NCBI GenBank assembly: GCA_964501905.1
Contig: CAZCTW010000019.1
Location: 1-27,017, forward strand
Direction: 5' to 3'
DNA from: B69-G16 sp964501905
Lineage (GTDB): Archaea > Thermoproteota > Thermoprotei > Thermofilales > B69-G16
DNA: 27,017 nt
The translations under genes and the position numbers were made by a program. Shown in pieces: positions 16,173 to 24,758 of this stretch. The notes below the pieces were generated by a model that ran no database searches, had not been told where the DNA came from, and was given only the letters and a program-made list of their open reading frames with translations. Position 1 is the first letter of the stretch. Each line of letters opens with the position of its first letter.

Positions 16173-16190
16173 GTCTAGCTTATACTAGAC
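16173..16190. terminator. Small hairpin after the AIM24 gene
   Basis: GTCTAG (16173-16178) and CTAGAC (16185-16190) form a perfect 6-bp inverted repeat around CTTATA, 21 bp after the stop. No T run follows, so termination is only a guess. Confidence 0.2.
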
Positions 16191-16339
16191 GGATTCTTGG
16201 AGATGTAGGTAGGCGGTCTAAGGCAGAGAAAGCCTTTAGAATAGGTAGGGCTTCAAGCAAATCGGAAATCTCTACGATTTAGGCTTAGCTTAATCGAAAA
16301 AGAATATATTAGCAAAGGGACTTGTTTGCATGATGAATT

Positions 16340-17284
16340 ATGAGCCGGGTATTAGTGACGGGAGGAGCTGGCTTTATAGGAAGTTATTTAGTGGAGACTT
16401 TGGTAGATATGGGCTATGAAGTCGTGGTTTTAGATGATTTCTCTATGGGCAACTTAGACAACTTATCTAAAGTCTTAGAAAATCCGCTCCTCGAAATCGT
16501 CGAGGGCGATATTAGAGACCCGGAAGCCGTATCTAAATGCTTAAAGGATTGCAGCGTGGTTTTCCATTTTGCCGCTAACCCCGAGGTAAGGCTTGGAATT
16601 CCCAATGAACACTTCGAGCATAATTTGAAAGGCACCTTTACCATATTAGAGGAAATGAGGAAGAGCGATGTAAGGGATATAGTATTCGCCTCCTCCTCCA
16701 CCGTCTACGGAGACGCCGAGAAACTACCCACGCCCGAGAACTACGCGCCTTTAAAACCCATCTCAGTCTATGGTGCATCCAAGCTAGGCTGTGAGGCGCT
16801 AATATCCTCGTACGCCCACACCTACGGCTTCAGAGGGATAGCTCTCAGGTACGCTAACGTAGTCGGCCCTAGGAGTAGAAGGGGGGTTATATACGATTTT
16901 ATCAAAAAGCTCAAGGCTAATCCAAGAGAGTTAGAGATATTGGGAGACGGTACACAGACCAAATCCTACATATGGATAGAAGACGCTATCGAAGCCACCG
17001 TAGTAGCATGGAAAAAAATGAGAGGGGATTTTGAAGCTTTCAACATAGGGAGTGAAGACGCGATTAGTGTCAAAGAAATAGCGGATATAGTGGTCGAAGT
17101 TCTAGGCTTAAAAGGAGTTAAGTACAGGTTTACTGGCGGCATAGATGGACGGGGATGGCCTGGAGATGTAAAGTACATGCACCTAGATATTTCAAAGCTT
17201 AAATCGCTAGGTTGGACCCCTAGATACACCAGTAGAGAAGCGGTCAGGATGGCGGCGAAGCACCTAGCCAAAATACTTTCCTAG
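16340..17284 (+). CDS. galE: NAD-dependent UDP-sugar epimerase (GalE-like, extended SDR)
   Basis: A 314-residue extended short-chain dehydrogenase. GGAGFIGSYL (residues 8-17) is the NAD-binding loop; ASSSTVYG (about 117-124) contains the catalytic Ser/Thr and YGASK (about 144-148) the Tyr and Lys. SVYGASKLGCEAL and RYANVVGPRSRRGV are typical of archaeal GalE-like UDP-glucose 4-epimerases, which interconvert UDP-glucose and UDP-galactose for glycan synthesis; a UDP-glucuronate or dTDP-glucose enzyme cannot be ruled out. The TATA-like GAATATATTA at 16302-16311 lies about 34 bp before the ATG. It is convergent with the unknown gene to the right. Confidence 0.85.
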   Translation: MSRVLVTGGAGFIGSYLVETLVDMGYEVVVLDDFSMGNLDNLSKVLENPLLEIVEGDIRDPEAVSKCLKDCSVVFHFAANPEVRLGIPNEHFEHNLKGTFTILEEMRKSDVRDIVFASSSTVYGDAEKLPTPENYAPLKPISVYGASKLGCEALISSYAHTYGFRGIALRYANVVGPRSRRGVIYDFIKKLKANPRELEILGDGTQTKSYIWIEDAIEATVVAWKKMRGDFEAFNIGSEDAISVKEIADIVVEVLGLKGVKYRFTGGIDGRGWPGDVKYMHLDISKLKSLGWTPRYTSREAVRMAAKHLAKILS

Positions 17285-17381
17285 GAGATAAGTAAATGAC
17301 TTACGTGACGACGTAACTTAAGGAAGTGTATCTAAAAAGCTAGTACGTCGCCTATGGCCTGTTTAAATCCATATTTAACTT

Positions 17382-18122
17382 CTAGCGTTCGCCCATAGCA
17401 GACAGCATTTTTAAATAGTAGTCGGAAAGCTGAGCTATTACCCCTTTAAAGCCTTTATCCTTCACCCATTTAAAATAGGCGCAGTCTATGCTTGGATACT
17501 TAGCTAAGTAGTCTAGGATGTACTCGACGTACTCTCCCACTATCTGCTCGGAGATTCTTGAAGAAAAAAGCTTCTCTATAGGCGATTCTACGTAGCCTGG
17601 CAGAGCCTCCACCAGGATGGCTCCTCTTGGCACATGAGATTTACTCTCTATAATAACCACTGCCTGCCTAGCCTCTATCTGGAGCTCCGGAGGGATTTTC
17701 CTAAACCAACTCAAGACGCGCCGCCATTCTTCCACATCGACTCTTCCCGTAATTCTAGCTCTCAAGGCTAGAGCGGCTAACTCCGATACAACTCGATACT
17801 TCAAATCTTCCTTTTCTAAGCTTCCATAGAGGAGTAACTTTAAATTTGGGTTCTTTTCGAAAGCTAATTTTAAGCCTAGGAGCAGGGGCTCCTCCAAGTT
17901 AAGCCAAGAACGACCATAGGACCCCATAAAGTTTACAACTCTAAGCTGAAAACTACTCCAAGAAACCAAGCCCTTTACGAATTTCTCAAGAGCTTCCTCC
18001 ATCTCCTTAGGGTAGGGCAAAGCCAGAAGACTTATCCTTTCCGCCCTACCGAGTATTAAGCTGGCAGCAAATAATCTGGCAATTTTAAGCCTCGGCGTGT
18101 ACAGATATAAGACGTACTCCAT
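17382..18122 (-). CDS. Conserved-looking protein of unknown function
   Basis: A 246-residue soluble protein, mixed alpha/beta at the N-terminus (YVLYLYTPRLKIARLFAASL) and mostly helical in the second half (EYVEYILDYLAKYPSIDCAYFKWV). I recognise no motif, no metal ligand cluster and no membrane segment. The ATG at 18122 is preceded by an in-frame TTG at 18125, and the first is preferred. The next gene upstream, an SDR, ends 109 bp away on the same strand, so the two may be co-transcribed. The minus-strand context gives no functional hint. Confidence 0.7.
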   Translation of the reverse strand: MEYVLYLYTPRLKIARLFAASLILGRAERISLLALPYPKEMEEALEKFVKGLVSWSSFQLRVVNFMGSYGRSWLNLEEPLLLGLKLAFEKNPNLKLLLYGSLEKEDLKYRVVSELAALALRARITGRVDVEEWRRVLSWFRKIPPELQIEARQAVVIIESKSHVPRGAILVEALPGYVESPIEKLFSSRISEQIVGEYVEYILDYLAKYPSIDCAYFKWVKDKGFKGVIAQLSDYYLKMLSAMGER

Positions 18123-18231
18123 CAAAGTCCCCTATATTGAATAAAGTCTACGCACATCGCCTATGGAGTCTAGCAAAAAGAGGAATACATTCCAAATCGG
18201 CAGCAATTCCATCGCATTGTCATCTCCAAAA

Positions 18232-18978
18232 TTAGGCTAAGCTAGAGCCGCCATCTACTAAGAGGACAGCCCCTGTTATAAAATCATTCTTGATTAAAGC
18301 TAGAGCCGCATCAGCCACTTCCTCGGGCTTCCCCACTCTACCTAACGGTACCTTTCTCCCTCTCTTTTTAACACCTTCCTCACCGCCATATACCTGCCTA
18401 AGCAGGTCAGTGTCTATAGGGCCCGGCGCGACAGAGTTTACCCTAATATTATATGGCGCGAGTTCTAAAGCTAAAGATTTGGTAAAAGCTATAAGACCAG
18501 CCTTAGCCGCTGAGTAGTGAGCTATGTTCGCCGCGGGCCTTATAGCCTTCTGGGAGGATATAATGACTATAACTCCCTCCCTGACCCTCACCATGTGGGG
18601 GAGGGCGTGTTTAACGAGATTATAGGCGGAGTAGAGGTGTACTTTGATCATACGGTCCCATTCTTCAAAACTCATATCTATTAAAGGCTTCTTTCCGTAA
18701 ATTCCTGCACAGTGAATTAAAATATGTATAGTCCCGAAAGCCTTAACCGCTTCCTCTATCAAGAACTCAGCCTGCTTATAGTCGGACACATCCGCTTTTA
18801 CCATAATACCCTCTGAGCCTTTTTTGCGTATCTCGCGCAGCACTTCCTCAGCTTTCTCCCTGCTTCGAAAATAGTTCACGATTACCTTAACTCCCTCATC
18901 AGCTAAAGCTAAGGCTATAGCTTTTCCTATACCTCTAGAGGAACCGGAAATAACAGCTACCTTACCTCTCAACTCCAT
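18232..18978 (-). CDS. Short-chain dehydrogenase/reductase (FabG-like)
   Basis: A 248-residue classical SDR. The cofactor motif is GSSRGIGKA (T/S-G-x3-G-x-G, residues 12-20); VNYFRSREK at the end of the second strand, with Arg after Tyr-Phe, suggests NADP preference. The catalytic set is visible: HCAG in place of the usual NNAG (about 89-92), ISSQ with the Ser near 142, and YSAAK (about 155-159). VNSVAPGPIDTDL and the C-terminal ITGAVLLVDGG are standard. Substrates may be a 3-oxoacyl carrier, sugar or alcohol; not determinable. The divergent MarC gene starts about 100 bp away. Confidence 0.9.
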   Translation of the reverse strand: MELRGKVAVISGSSRGIGKAIALALADEGVKVIVNYFRSREKAEEVLREIRKKGSEGIMVKADVSDYKQAEFLIEEAVKAFGTIHILIHCAGIYGKKPLIDMSFEEWDRMIKVHLYSAYNLVKHALPHMVRVREGVIVIISSQKAIRPAANIAHYSAAKAGLIAFTKSLALELAPYNIRVNSVAPGPIDTDLLRQVYGGEEGVKKRGRKVPLGRVGKPEEVADAALALIKNDFITGAVLLVDGGSSLA

Positions 18979-19081
18979 ACCAAGTCCCGAGATAAAAAAG
19001 TGAATAACTTTAAAATATGTTTCAGCAAAACCGGTTTTCTTTGACGCTATTTTTAATTTTTAGTTCGTGATTTTGTGTGCT

Positions 19082-19705
19082 ATGATCGACTGGAGAGCCC
19101 TATGGGATTCCTTTATAATGCTATTCGTAGTTTTCGACGCCGTAGGCAACGTGCCCATATTCTATTCACTAACTTCACACTTAGATTGGAGAGCCAGGAG
19201 AGAGATATTCACTAAATCCGTCATAGTAGCCGGTTTCCTGCTCCTATTCTTCATGTTTTTCGGCTCTTTCTTCCTAAGCTACTACGGGGTTACCTTAGAC
19301 GATTTCAGGATAGCCGGCGGGCTCCTACTCTTCATTATCGCCGTTAAGGGGGCCTTGGGAAAAGTTGAAGCCGAGACTTTGAGGAGCGAGGATATAGCTG
19401 TAGTCCCTATGGCTACCCCGCTGCTCGCGGGTCCCGGCAGCATATACGTGGTTATGTATCTTTACAGCGTCTACGGTTTTACGTCGACCCTTGTCTCCAT
19501 ACTGTTAAACATGGGAATAGCCATCTTGGTCTTACGCTACAGTGATAAACTCTTGACGAAGCTCGGGAAGAATCTCATACTCGTGCTATCCAGGATTATG
19601 TCCCTCCTCTTAGCGGTGATCGCCGTTACAATGGTTAGAGAGGGGCTTCAGGGTATAATCGCCTCGTTAGAGTATATCCAATTATTGCCAATCCATCGGA
19701 TTTGA
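19082..19705 (+). CDS. MarC-family integral membrane protein
   Basis: A 207-residue protein with six membrane helices. Family hallmarks are FVVFDAVGNVPIFYSLTS near residues 14-31 (the D-P/A-x-G-N-x-P motif) and VVPMATPLLAGPGSI near residues 104-118. Function in the MarC/UPF0056 family is unsettled despite the name. The ATG at 19082 is chosen because a T/A-rich stretch (about 19049-19062) lies about 26 bp before it; a GTG at 19067 would add five residues. It is followed 82 bp later by the ClC gene on the same strand. Confidence 0.85.
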   Translation: MIDWRALWDSFIMLFVVFDAVGNVPIFYSLTSHLDWRARREIFTKSVIVAGFLLLFFMFFGSFFLSYYGVTLDDFRIAGGLLLFIIAVKGALGKVEAETLRSEDIAVVPMATPLLAGPGSIYVVMYLYSVYGFTSTLVSILLNMGIAILVLRYSDKLLTKLGKNLILVLSRIMSLLLAVIAVTMVREGLQGIIASLEYIQLLPIHRI

Positions 19706-19787
19706 TGTAATCAGTGGTATTTTCTCTGTCTATTAATGTAAAGGAATCATTTTTATATTCGTGGATTTTAGCAGTAGTAAGGAGTTA

Positions 19788-21626
19788 GTGGAGGCTCCGG
19801 TGACGAGAATGGAGGTGACTATAAACTCTATAGAGGAAGAGCTACGGTATTTAGAGAAATGGATCACCGTAGCAGTTCTAATAGGAATCGTAAGCGGCTT
19901 CGCCGCCATAGCATTCCACCTGGCTATAGAATACTCCACGGAGGCTTTCCTAGGCTTACTGGCGGGCTACGAACCTCCAAAGCCCGGGGGAGAAAGCAGC
20001 ATTTTCATCCCGCCAAGCAATAGGTTACTCTTAGCCCTGATACCCCCTCTAGGAGGACTCCTCAGCGGATTCCTAGTTTTTAAATTCGCACCAGAAGCCG
20101 AAGGACATGGAACAGACGCTATAATAGACGCTTTCCACTACAAAGAAGGAATTGTAAGGAGTAGAGTCCCCATCATAAAACTGATAGCCTCGGCGATAAC
20201 CATAGGCTCTGGAGGGAGCGCCGGAAAGGAAGGACCGGTAGCTCAGATAGGAGGAGGCTTCGGCTCCTTCCTAGCCAGACTCTTAAAGCTAAGCCCTCGA
20301 GATAGGAGGATAGCGCTCATCGTAGGCCTGGGGGCAGGCATAGGAGCTATATTCAAAGCCCCTTTCGGCGGCGCTCTGTTCGCCTCTGAAGTACTATACT
20401 TGATGGATTTCGAACCCGCCACTATACCACCGGCTTTTATAGCTTCTCTCACAAGCTATGTAATAATGGGCTTTTTCGAAGGATGGGGCCACGTATTCTA
20501 CGTTCCAAGCTTAGCAGGCGAAACCTACCTGCTCTACGATCTCCCAACGCTAACTTTCTTCGCGCTCCTAGGACTTATCAACGGAATTGTCGGCATACTC
20601 TACGTAAAAACCTTCTACTACGTCCGAGATTTGTTTAAAAAGATCAAGAAAATCCCCAACACCTTAAAACCCGCCATCGGAGGTTTAGCAACAGGAATTA
20701 TAGGAGTCTTCTTCCCCCAAGTATTAGGTAGCAGCTACGGTTGGCTACAAATGATAATTAAAGGAGACTTCACCTACCTATCTCTCGAAACTTTAACCGC
20801 ACTCCCCTTCCTGAAAATACTAGCCACGGCCTTCTCCATAGGCTCCGGCGGAAGCGGAGGAGTTTTCGCCCCAGCGCTAGTTATAGGAGGTTCTCTCGGA
20901 GCCCTGGTCTGGCACTTAGCTAAAACTCTCCTCCCGGGATACGACATACCCCCGGCGACTTACGTAATCATAGGAATGATGTCCTTCTTCGGAGGAATAG
21001 GCAAAGTCCCCATAGCCACCATGCTAATGGTCAGCGAGATGACGGGGGAGTACGAGCTCTTCGCCCCATCGCTCATAGCCACGGCTCTCTCCTACGTTAT
21101 AACGGGGAGCAATACCATATACGAGAGCCAGGTATTCTCTAGGGCTGAGTCCCCTGCCCACGGAGAATCTAAAGTGGGCTTATTAAGAAACCTTTATACC
21201 AGGCTTAAAGCTGAGGATTCCAAGCTCCTTACCCAAGTTAAGGCTAGAGATTTAATGGTTGAGGCTAAGGCTAAGTTAAACTGCAAGGATAAAACCTCCC
21301 AAGTACTGGATTTGATAAGGAAATACCCCTACCGTGTCTACCCCGTAGTAGACGACAATAACAGATTTATGGGCTTTATAGCGCTCGAAGATTTAGCAAT
21401 TAAGGCTCCTAAAAAAGCGGATATCGAAATTATGTTCCTACCCATACATAGAGGCGTGGCGGTTAGAGAAGACGATACACTAAACGATGTTTTAGAAACG
21501 ATGATAGAAAACGAAATAGACAAGGTCGTCGTGGTAGACGAGGATTTAGAGCTTAAAGGTATAATAACTCTAAAGGAAATACTAAAGCTAGTAGTCTCGG
21601 CTAAAGCCTACATTAAAAAACGCTAA
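19788..21626 (+). CDS. ClC-type chloride channel/transporter with C-terminal CBS domains
   Basis: About 612 residues: a ClC membrane core followed by two CBS domains. Core motifs: GHGTDAIIDAFHY at the position of the first selectivity loop, the GKEGP loop with the gating glutamate (GSGGSAGKEGPVAQIG), and GSGGSGGVFAPAL. The CBS pair starts at VKARDLMVEAKAKL and continues with YRVYPVVDDNNRFMG and VAVREDDTLNDVLETMIENE, ending GIITLKEIL; CBS domains bind nucleotides and probably gate the channel. The start is uncertain. GTG at 19788 has AAGGAG 3 bp before it and a TATA-like TTTTATATTC 28-37 bp upstream; GTG at 19761 and ATG at 19809 are alternatives. Whether it is a channel or a chloride/proton exchanger cannot be told. 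Confidence 0.9.
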   Translation: MEAPVTRMEVTINSIEEELRYLEKWITVAVLIGIVSGFAAIAFHLAIEYSTEAFLGLLAGYEPPKPGGESSIFIPPSNRLLLALIPPLGGLLSGFLVFKFAPEAEGHGTDAIIDAFHYKEGIVRSRVPIIKLIASAITIGSGGSAGKEGPVAQIGGGFGSFLARLLKLSPRDRRIALIVGLGAGIGAIFKAPFGGALFASEVLYLMDFEPATIPPAFIASLTSYVIMGFFEGWGHVFYVPSLAGETYLLYDLPTLTFFALLGLINGIVGILYVKTFYYVRDLFKKIKKIPNTLKPAIGGLATGIIGVFFPQVLGSSYGWLQMIIKGDFTYLSLETLTALPFLKILATAFSIGSGGSGGVFAPALVIGGSLGALVWHLAKTLLPGYDIPPATYVIIGMMSFFGGIGKVPIATMLMVSEMTGEYELFAPSLIATALSYVITGSNTIYESQVFSRAESPAHGESKVGLLRNLYTRLKAEDSKLLTQVKARDLMVEAKAKLNCKDKTSQVLDLIRKYPYRVYPVVDDNNRFMGFIALEDLAIKAPKKADIEIMFLPIHRGVAVREDDTLNDVLETMIENEIDKVVVVDEDLELKGIITLKEILKLVVSAKAYIKKR

Positions 21627-21732
21627 GTATCTATCCTGCATTTGTTTAATTCTCACCAATATTCACAATTCTAAACTTACCAAGCTTTACAACGCCCGAA
21701 AGACTTAAAGAACACCGCTCCCGTATTCACTA

Positions 21733-22122
21733 GTGTCAGCCGAAAAGTGTAGGGAAAATTTAGAAAGAATACACATGACTATTGTTCTCAAACCAGAACT
21801 AATCGAGGAGTTAACGAAAGAAGTAGTAGGGAAAGTCGGGGAAGCCGGGCTTAAAGCATTCCCTAGAGCAGACGGCTACGCTTTCATGAAGAATGAAATT
21901 GTAGGAGTGCTAGGTCTCCCCCATTTAAGGTACGCCGTAGTCGAGGATAAGGCTATGGTCTGGGTTAGAGCGCCCTATAAACTCAGCGAGGAGCTTTTAG
22001 CGATGGCAGGATTTAAAGTCGAGGAATACTGCAGAGAAATAATCGAATCCGCCAAGAAACTAGCCGAAGCATTCGAAAAATACAAAAGCAAAGCCCTTGG
22101 ACTACTCATAGAACTCCCCTAA
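21733..22122 (+). CDS. Small protein of unknown function
   Basis: A 129-residue soluble protein with a strand-rich middle (YAVVEDKAMVWVRAPY) and a helical C-terminus (EEYCREIIESAKKLAEAFEKYKSKAL). Two cysteines occur (residue 5 and in EEYCRE). I recognise no family. The start is GTG 21733, with a TATA-like ACTTAAAG about 25 bp before it; an internal ATG at 21775 (MTIVLKPELI) is the alternative. It is followed by a gap with a coding remnant. Confidence 0.6.
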   Translation: MSAEKCRENLERIHMTIVLKPELIEELTKEVVGKVGEAGLKAFPRADGYAFMKNEIVGVLGLPHLRYAVVEDKAMVWVRAPYKLSEELLAMAGFKVEEYCREIIESAKKLAEAFEKYKSKALGLLIELP

Positions 22123-22181
22123 GACTCTAACATTAAAGCCTACATCTCTACGGTAAATATAGTCAATCTAACACAATAGTC

Positions 22182-22398
22182 ATGTATCATATTCCTAGGG
22201 AAACAACCTGCGGGACAGAGATAAGATACGATACCAGTACTGCCTCCAGCAATACCCTATAAGATTAAACTCGTAGCAAAGAAAGATGGTAACACTGTTC
22301 TAGGAAATTTTTCGCTAAAACTTCCGAACGAGCCCGAATTCGATCTTTCGGTGCTGGTAGATACTTCTCATAACATCACAGTATATAAAGGATGTTAG
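22182..22398 (+). pseudogene. Short coding remnant, beta-sandwich-like, frameshifted
   Basis: In the 305-bp gap 22123-22427, an ATG at 22182 opens MYHIPRETTCGTEIRYD and stops soon after, while the neighbouring frame continues as PVLPPAIPYKIKLVAKK and on to DLSVLVDTSHNITVYKG before a TAG at 22396. The amino acid style (alternating hydrophobic strands, LKLPNEPEFDLSV) is that of an immunoglobulin-like surface domain. No family can be named; it is probably a gene fragment. Confidence 0.35.
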
Positions 22399-22427
22399 CC
22401 ATCTCAGAGTTAGCTTGTAAAGTTATT

Positions 22428-23030
22428 CTAATAATCATTTAAATAACCACTAACCACTACCCCTACTATGGCGTCCAGGAAATCTTCCGGAGAATCGCTC
22501 TTCGCTCTCTTTCTGGCTAGCTCATAAAGTCTAACCGAAAGCTTATCTCCCCTCGAAAGCTTCGCTACACTTCTCTTAACTCTCTCAGCCTCCAAGAATC
22601 CATAAGCTTCCTCGATAACTTTAAACCTGACATACATGCTAATGCATTTCTCGAATATTAAGGGTGAAAGGCCGGAAGCTGCTGAGAGCAAGCTTATCCT
22701 ATCAGATAAATCTCTGTTCTCTCTCAAGGCTCTCACCGTTAAAACGTAGACTAAACTATCTAAGGCCTCCGCCAAATCTTCACATGCCCTAATCGCCATA
22801 GGCTCCAAACTAGCCCTAGAAGGTAAAGATGAAACGACGTATACTACCTGTTCTCCCAGCTCTACCCCAGTCATAGACTTTATAATGCTAGCCGCTTTAT
22901 CACAAACCCTACTCCACACTTCTTCAAGCTTGCGAATGAAATCTTCTATATCTCCCTCATAAGCGCTCGACAGCAGAGACGCTAATTGCTCTAACGCATG
23001 GGAATACCTTAACTCAACTTTCATACTCAT
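22428..23030 (-). CDS. All-helical protein of unknown function, downstream of tail-like genes
   Basis: A 200-residue protein predicted to be almost entirely alpha-helical, with amphipathic stretches such as HALEQLASLLSSAYEGDIED and IEEAYGFLEAERVKRSVAKL. There are no membrane helices and no recognised motif. It starts 24 bp after the stop of the LysM gene on the same strand, so it is likely to be co-transcribed with the tail-like set, as a chaperone, a structural part or a cargo-linked protein; none of these can be shown from sequence. It is intact, unlike the genes upstream of it. Confidence 0.7.
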   Translation of the reverse strand: MSMKVELRYSHALEQLASLLSSAYEGDIEDFIRKLEEVWSRVCDKAASIIKSMTGVELGEQVVYVVSSLPSRASLEPMAIRACEDLAEALDSLVYVLTVRALRENRDLSDRISLLSAASGLSPLIFEKCISMYVRFKVIEEAYGFLEAERVKRSVAKLSRGDKLSVRLYELARKRAKSDSPEDFLDAIVGVVVSGYLNDY

Positions 23031-23054
23031 GGATATAATCCCGCTAGCCTATTT

Positions 23055-23714
23055 TTATTTCTCGAATTCTAACGTTACCACGCCATGGCTATAATCTTTA
23101 AGACGTTGAACTTTAATATGATGACTATTCACGTCCAGAACGATGGGCGAGTTAAGCCCAGGAAAGTGGTATAGAGCATATGCGCCTACAAGACCTCGAA
23201 TCATACATCTTAAAGGTAGCGAGCCTAGATTCGCTCCACTCCGGTCGTAAACATACATACGATTTTCTTGTATAATCCAGACATCGACGCCCGATTTTCT
23301 AGCCGACGGTGAATGATCTCGCACAAACTCGCTTACTTTCCTAGCTAAATTCGACCTGTACGATTCTGCAGAGTCAAACCTTGGCAGGACAAAAATATCC
23401 CATGCTAGAAAACTCGGAGGTCTCTCGCTTTCCCTACTCTCGCGCTTCCCTCTCCTAGCCACAACCCTAGCTATTTGTACTCTTCTAGTTCTCCTCCGAA
23501 CTCTAATCCTTCCGGTTCTGCTTGTTCTAACGTGTCTCCTAACGGTAAATCTCCTCTCTTCAGACGGTACCAGTATGACATCTCCTGGATATATTAGGTT
23601 TGGATTGTCAATGGAGAAGCTAGGCCTCTTTTTCCTCCTCTTCTGTTCGTTTAATCTCTCCCTATTTGTTATCCCAGTTCTACCATCATATTCGTATAAC
23701 TCTCTCCATGTCAT
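23055..23714 (-). CDS. LysM-type tail protein (C-terminal part of a split LysM domain)
   Basis: A 219-residue protein. Residues 1-50 are the second half of a tail-associated LysM domain: MTWRELYEYDGRTG, NRERLNE and NPNLIYPGDVILVP match LysM segments of tail proteins such as the P2 gpX type. A basic linker (RTSRTGRIRVRRRTRRVQIA, about 64-83) precedes a C-terminal domain with WIIQENRMYVYD and LRCMIRGLVGAYALYHF that I do not recognise. The first half of the LysM motif, DTLSGFYTG, lies just upstream in another frame, ending at a TGA that overlaps this ATG (ATGA). The gene may therefore be the 3' half of a once continuous reading frame. In phage tails such proteins join the tape measure to the hub. 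Confidence 0.7.
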   Translation of the reverse strand: MTWRELYEYDGRTGITNRERLNEQKRRKKRPSFSIDNPNLIYPGDVILVPSEERRFTVRRHVRTSRTGRIRVRRRTRRVQIARVVARRGKRESRESERPPSFLAWDIFVLPRFDSAESYRSNLARKVSEFVRDHSPSARKSGVDVWIIQENRMYVYDRSGANLGSLPLRCMIRGLVGAYALYHFPGLNSPIVLDVNSHHIKVQRLKDYSHGVVTLEFEK

Positions 23715-24718
23715 CCCGTATAAAATCCGGAAAGCGTATCTTTTGTATCCTCCAAAATCTTCTTATCCTTTTCCTTTTCAGCCTCTATTTTTTTCCTTAG
23801 CTTCTTCAACTTTAGCCTCTGCCTCCTTCTTTTTCTCTTCTATTTCTTTTTCAAGTTTTTCTTTTTCAGCTTCAATTCTCTTCTTTGCTTTTTCAATCTC
23901 CTCTTTCGCTCTTTTTCTAGCTCCTCTTTTTCTTTGGTAATCTCCTCAGGCTTTTCTTTAAGAGGAGCACCGGGGATTTCGACACCTGCTTCTTCAACCT
24001 CTTCAGGTGGAATTCTAACTATTCTCTTTTCCTCTTCATATCCTTCAACGAAAACCTCGTATTCGCCAGGTTCAAGATTTTCAATAACATACTCGCCGTT
24101 TTTATCGGTTACGGCGTTGTATTCGGCCCCCCTCCCTCTAGCAATTACCTTAACATTAGGTATGGGATTACCATCCTCATCTACAACCCTGCCAACTAAC
24201 CTGTTATAGCCGTCTCTAGCTTTTTCAACCTCTTCTTCTGTTTCCTCTCTGGCTTCTTCATCTTGCGGTTCAGGTTCCTCTTCTTCAGGTTCTGGAGGGG
24301 GAATATACTCTCTTAACTTAAGGAGGTAGCTATAAGTATCGGGTCTACCCTCTACTCTCTCAACTTTAAAATCTTCTATAATAACCTGGTCTATATCCGC
24401 GGCTCCCGCTATATCGGATTTAAAGCTGACCGGCTCTCCAGCGTAGAACTTTTCCCAGAGGGTTTGAACCAAATTTTTAGCGTCAGGTCCCGATAGAAAG
24501 CCTTCAAGCTCTATGCCGCGCAACCCTCTCCCCAAATCCTGTACAACCCCGCCCTCCATCCCCGGTATTTCATGAGCTATAATCTTCCTAGAGCCCATTA
24601 CCTTAATCTCAGTAGTACTCCTAGCTTCTTTAATTCGGCCGATATCCTCTTCTTTAATCACTTTTACAAGCTCGATATCGGCGAGTTTGACAGAGCTCAT
24701 ATTCGCCACCCATATCAT
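23711..24718 (-). pseudogene. Mu gpN-like (DNA-circularisation N-terminal) tail protein with CarboxypepD_reg domain and coiled coil, frame-broken
   Basis: Residues 25-140 resemble the N-terminal domain of the phage Mu gpN/DNA-circularisation family, a tail-tip component: EIPGMEGGVVQDLGRGLRGI, ELEGFLSGPDAK, then VIIEDFKVERVEGRPDTYSY. An acidic linker (EEEEPEPQDEEAREE) leads to a carboxypeptidase-regulatory-like beta-sandwich (VGRVVDEDGNPIPNVKV, NGEYVIENLEPGEYEVFVEG, about 175-235) and then a Lys/Glu coiled coil. The frame stops at 23840, but shifting by one base gives IEKAKKRIEAEKEKLEKEIE, and a second shift near 23790 gives IEAEKEKDKKILEDTKDTL up to TGA 23711. The breaks lie in A runs (one base too few, then one too many). 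Start: ATG 24718; ATG 24700 is the alternative. Confidence 0.6.
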
Positions 24719-24758
24719 CTATTTGGGGAAGGTCTGTTTTCCAAATTCTCTAATTTGT

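Noticed and set aside
20100..20140. ClC gene with GHGTDA instead of the textbook GSGIP loop
   Set aside because: As I recall, this variant is common in a prokaryotic ClC subgroup with CBS domains, so it is not a defect.
23575..23940. Plus-strand frame rich in Ser, Phe and Leu
   Set aside because: It is the reverse image of the Lys/Glu coiled-coil coding on the minus strand.
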